Assembly (NCBI GenBank): GCA_900545285.1
Contig: UQYK01000020.1
Span: 1 to 30,582 of the forward strand
DNA: 30,582 nt
Origin: an uncultured Ruminococcus sp.
GTDB lineage: Bacteria > Bacillota > Clostridia > Oscillospirales > Ruminococcaceae
Reading direction: 5' to 3'
The stretch's first letter is position 1, and the number at the start of each line of letters is the position of its first letter. The notes beneath the pieces were generated by a model. That model saw only the letters and a list, made by a program, of their open reading frames with translations. It had not been told where the DNA came from and did no database searches. The position numbers and the translations under genes were made by a program. Of the stretch, positions 27,723-30,582 are shown piece after piece.

Positions 27723-30347
27723 ATGGATAATACAACAAATGAAAATTATTTTATCAACGGGAAGCAAAAGATTACGCCCATTGATATCGGCAAGGAAATG
27801 CAGGATTCGTTCCTGGCCTATGCCATGTCGGTTATTGTGGCGCGTGCGCTCCCGGATGTGCGGGACGGCTTAAAGCCGGTTCACCGCCGTATTCTTTACA
27901 CCATGTTTGAAAAGGGACTGACACCGGACAAGGCGTACCATAAGTGCGCCGACACGGTAGGTTCTGTACTGGGTAGCTATCACCCCCATGGTGACGCATC
28001 GGTTTATGACGCGCTGGTACGTCTGGCGCAGTCCTTTTCCATGCGGTATGTCCTGGTAGACGGTCAGGGTAACTTTGGTTCCGTGGACGGCGATCCGCCT
28101 GCTGCTTATCGTTATACAGAAGCGCGGATGTCGAAGATTGCACTGGAAATGCTCACGGATATCAACAAGGAAACCGTTCCCTTCGTTCCCAACTATGACG
28201 ATCGTCTGAAGGAGCCGGCAGTCCTCCCCTCCCGTTTCCCGAATATTCTGGTAAATGGTTCTATTGGTATTGCTGTTGGTATGGCAACCAATATTCCGCC
28301 TCACAATCTGGGCGAAGTCATTGACGGCATTCACCTGCTGATTCAGAATCCGGAATGCTCTCTGGAAGAACTGATGAGCTGCATTCAAGGTCCGGACTTC
28401 CCTACCGGCGGTATTATTATGGGACGCAGCGGCATTCGTGCAGCTTATGCGACCGGACGCGGCAAGATCACCCTCCGGGGACAGACCCACTTTGAAAAGG
28501 TACGGGGCAGAGAATCCATTGTCATTACGGAAATTCCGTATATGGTCAACAAGGCGCGTCTGGTGGAATCCATTGCCGGCCTGGCAAAGGACAAGCGGAT
28601 TGACGGCATCTATCACATTCAGGATGAATCCAGCCGTGAGGGCATGCGGATTGTAGTAGAACTGAAAAAGGATGCAAACGAACAGATCGTTCTCAACAAG
28701 CTGTTCTCCTACACCCAGCTGCAGGATACTGTCAGCGTCAATATGCTGGCACTGGTAGACGGCGAGCCAAAGACACTGAGCCTGAAACAGATTCTGGAGC
28801 AGTACCTTCAGTTCCAGGTGGAAGTCATTACAAACCGCACCAAATTCGATCTGGAAAAGGCAAAGAAGCGTGCACACATTTTGCAGGGCTTTGTCGTTGC
28901 CATTGATTATATTGATGAGGTCATTGCCATTCTCCGGAGCAGCAAGACCATTCCGGAAGGTAAGGCACGTTTGAAGGAACGCTTCCAGGATGTGGACATG
29001 TCCACTGTGCTAGATCGTGCGCAGTATGATGTGGAACACTACCATCTGGAACACCAGATCGGCCTTTCGGATGAGCAGGCAGATGCAATTGTACAGATGC
29101 GTCTGGGCGCTTTGACTGGTATGGAACGGCAGAAGGTTACAGACGAATTATATGGCCTGATGCAGAAAATTACAGAGCTGCTGGATATTCTGGCAGACCG
29201 TGCTAAAATATATGCCATCATTGAAAACGACCTGAATGAAATCCGCCGGAAGTTTGGCGATGTTCGCCGGACACAGATTGAAACGGTAGAAGGCGAAGTG
29301 GATATCGAAGATCTGATTCCGGTGGAGGACTGTGTTGTCACCTATACAGACAGCGGCTATATCAAGCGGATTCCGGCAGATGTGTACAAAAGCCAGCGCC
29401 GGGGCGGACGTGGTGTTACCGGCATGAAGCAGCGGGAAGAGGATTTCGTCAGCGAACTGCTGATCAGTTCTTCTCACGCGAATATTCTCTTTATCAGCAA
29501 TCTGGGCATTATGTATAAGATGAAGTGCTATGAATTGCCGGAAGGTTCCAAGAATGCCAGAGGTACCAACATCATCAATCTCCTGCCCATGAACCAGGGC
29601 GAAAAGATTGCTGCGGTACTGACAACGCCGGATTTCGAAGAGGGCAGGTATCTGGTCATGATTACCCGTTCCGGAAAGATCAAGCGTACTGCACTTTCTG
29701 CCTATAAGAATGTGCGGAAAAACGGCCTGATTGCCATTGGTCTGGACGAGGGCGATGAAATTGCCGCAGTACGGCTCACCAACGGTGATAATCGTCTGTT
29801 TGTGGCTACCCGAAATGGTATGGCAATCCGGATTCATGAAACTGACGTTCGTCCGATGTCCCGTTCTGCCCATGGTGTAAAGGCCATCACCCTCCGGGAT
29901 GGCGACCAGGTGGTTTCCATGGCGCGGGAGCGTGACGGCGCTTCCCTGCTGACTGTAACCGAAAATGGCTACGGCAGAAAAACAAAGCTGGACGAATACC
30001 GGATGCAGTCCCGCGGTGGTCTGGGTCTGACCAACTACAAGGTGGATGAAGAGCACGGCTATGTCTGCGGCATTAAGGTAGTCGATGAAACAGACGATCT
30101 GATGTTCATTTCCAGTGACGGCGTAATCATCCGGATTCCGTGCAACCAGATCCGGGAAATGGGACGTGTGGCAAAGGGTGTACGTGTTATGCGTGTCACC
30201 GCCGGTCAGAAGGTAGTTGCCTTTACCCGGACAGAAGCTGCACAGGAAGAGGATGCAGAAGCAGAAACTTCGGAAGAAAGCACTGCTCCTGAAACCACAG
30301 AATCCCCTGCGGAAACCACCGCTCCGGAACAGACTGAATCCAACTAA
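27723..30347 (+). CDS. gyrA: DNA gyrase subunit A
   Basis: An 874-residue DNA-cleaving and wrapping subunit. The winged-helix active site has RYTEAR with catalytic Tyr131. The quinolone-determining segment reads HPHGDASVYD, so the residue matching E. coli Ser83 is Ala92. The C-terminal beta-pinwheel has the GyrA box QRRGGRG (558-564), which separates gyrase from topoisomerase IV. The last 40 residues are an acidic Glu/Thr/Ala/Pro tail. Start: TTG 27714 and ATG 27723 are in frame; I chose 27723 because the only ribosome-site-like AGG (27711-27713) is 9 nt before it. The upstream gap has two parS sites and a stable hairpin; no clear promoter was found. A terminator follows. Confidence 0.98.
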   Translation: MDNTTNENYFINGKQKITPIDIGKEMQDSFLAYAMSVIVARALPDVRDGLKPVHRRILYTMFEKGLTPDKAYHKCADTVGSVLGSYHPHGDASVYDALVRLAQSFSMRYVLVDGQGNFGSVDGDPPAAYRYTEARMSKIALEMLTDINKETVPFVPNYDDRLKEPAVLPSRFPNILVNGSIGIAVGMATNIPPHNLGEVIDGIHLLIQNPECSLEELMSCIQGPDFPTGGIIMGRSGIRAAYATGRGKITLRGQTHFEKVRGRESIVITEIPYMVNKARLVESIAGLAKDKRIDGIYHIQDESSREGMRIVVELKKDANEQIVLNKLFSYTQLQDTVSVNMLALVDGEPKTLSLKQILEQYLQFQVEVITNRTKFDLEKAKKRAHILQGFVVAIDYIDEVIAILRSSKTIPEGKARLKERFQDVDMSTVLDRAQYDVEHYHLEHQIGLSDEQADAIVQMRLGALTGMERQKVTDELYGLMQKITELLDILADRAKIYAIIENDLNEIRRKFGDVRRTQIETVEGEVDIEDLIPVEDCVVTYTDSGYIKRIPADVYKSQRRGGRGVTGMKQREEDFVSELLISSSHANILFISNLGIMYKMKCYELPEGSKNARGTNIINLLPMNQGEKIAAVLTTPDFEEGRYLVMITRSGKIKRTALSAYKNVRKNGLIAIGLDEGDEIAAVRLTNGDNRLFVATRNGMAIRIHETDVRPMSRSAHGVKAITLRDGDQVVSMARERDGASLLTVTENGYGRKTKLDEYRMQSRGGLGLTNYKVDEEHGYVCGIKVVDETDDLMFISSDGVIIRIPCNQIREMGRVAKGVRVMRVTAGQKVVAFTRTEAAQEEDAEAETSEESTAPETTESPAETTAPEQTESN

Positions 30348-30368
30348 AATTCAAGCAAATATTCCGAA

Positions 30369-30404
30369 CAGCGGCAGGCAACTGCCGCTGCTTCCTTTTT
30401 CTTT
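30369..30404 (+). terminator. Terminator after gyrA
   Basis: CAGCGGCAG-GCAA-CTGCCGCTG, a 9-bp stem with a GNRA loop, followed by a T-rich tract. It lies 22 nt past the gyrA stop. Confidence 0.88.
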
Positions 30405-30424
30405 ATGGAAAAAGAATGACCCTT

Positions 30425-30582
30425 ATGTCAGCTATCGCTGACATCTCAGCACAAGGCACGCCCTTCGGGTGTCCTTTCAGGGACGACAAATTAGTGACAA
30501 TAAGAACCTGTCTTCACAAGAAATATGTGTGGATTTTCGAGCATAATTTTGTTGTAGACAAGGCAAAAATACGCAGGCGGGC
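30425..30582. repeat. Hairpin-rich intergenic repeat, cut by the right window edge
   Basis: ATGTCAGC-TATC-GCTGACAT (30425-30444) is a perfect hairpin; a second one with a CCC-TTC-GGG tip follows (about 30455-30472). From 30505 an AT-rich stretch includes GAAATATGTGTGGATTTT (30520-30537), which matches 92-109 with one mismatch. No coding sequence is supported. The pattern suggests one arm of a dispersed element, but the rest is outside the window. Confidence 0.4.

Overview
This window is the replication-origin region of a Gram-positive chromosome, most likely a Clostridia member of the Ruminococcaceae/Oscillospiraceae type. The basis is the classic order rpmH-rnpA-yidD-yidC-jag-mnmE-mnmG-rsmG to the left of dnaA and dnaA-dnaN-yaaA-recF-gyrB-gyrA to its right, a Noc/Soj/Spo0J set, seven perfect parS sites, strong AGGAGG-type ribosome binding sites, TTGACA/TATAAT promoters and occasional TTG/GTG starts. 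Genus is an inference. I saw no tRNA, rRNA, CRISPR array, transposase or prophage gene.

Layout, left to right. 1-1.2 kb: a minus-strand Rrf2/IscR-like regulator with its own promoter-operator, flanked by two copies of a hairpin-rich intergenic repeat. 1.2-6.3 kb: a minus-strand operon of five uncharacterised genes. Three encode an N-terminal zinc ribbon, one membrane segment and outer domains of a shared type; one is the same without the ribbon; the promoter-proximal one is a soluble protein with four zinc ribbons. 6.3-10.8 kb: noc-parA-parB-serS on the plus strand, pointing towards the origin and so opposed to the leftward replication fork. 10.9-18.8 kb: rsmG, mnmG, mnmE, khpB/jag, yidC, yidD, rnpA and rpmH on the minus strand. 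The rpmH-rnpA gap is unusually long and holds a large foldable inverted-repeat element. 18.7-21.2 kb: oriC in two parts around dnaA, a DnaA-box cluster upstream of dnaA and a dense box array plus DnaA-trio/AT-rich unwinding region between dnaA and dnaN. 21.2-30.6 kb: dnaN, yaaA, recF, gyrB, two small membrane proteins, gyrA, then a terminator and a further hairpin-rich repeat cut by the window edge.

How the genes work together: DnaA melts oriC and loads the replisome, whose clamp is DnaN. RecF handles stalled forks and gaps, and GyrA/GyrB remove supercoils. ParB loads on the parS sites and works with ParA to segregate the origin; Noc links DNA to division control. RpmH, RnpA, YidC/YidD, KhpB, MnmE/MnmG and RsmG supply ribosome, RNA-processing, membrane-insertion and RNA-modification functions.

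The least explained parts are the zinc-ribbon membrane-protein operon, the structured rpmH-rnpA spacer, the inverted noc-serS block, an archaeal/eukaryotic-looking seryl-tRNA synthetase, the nested promoter/terminator leader of mnmG, and a perfect inverted repeat on the dnaA -10 region. Several starts were moved inward from the longest open frame on the basis of ribosome binding sites and family lengths.
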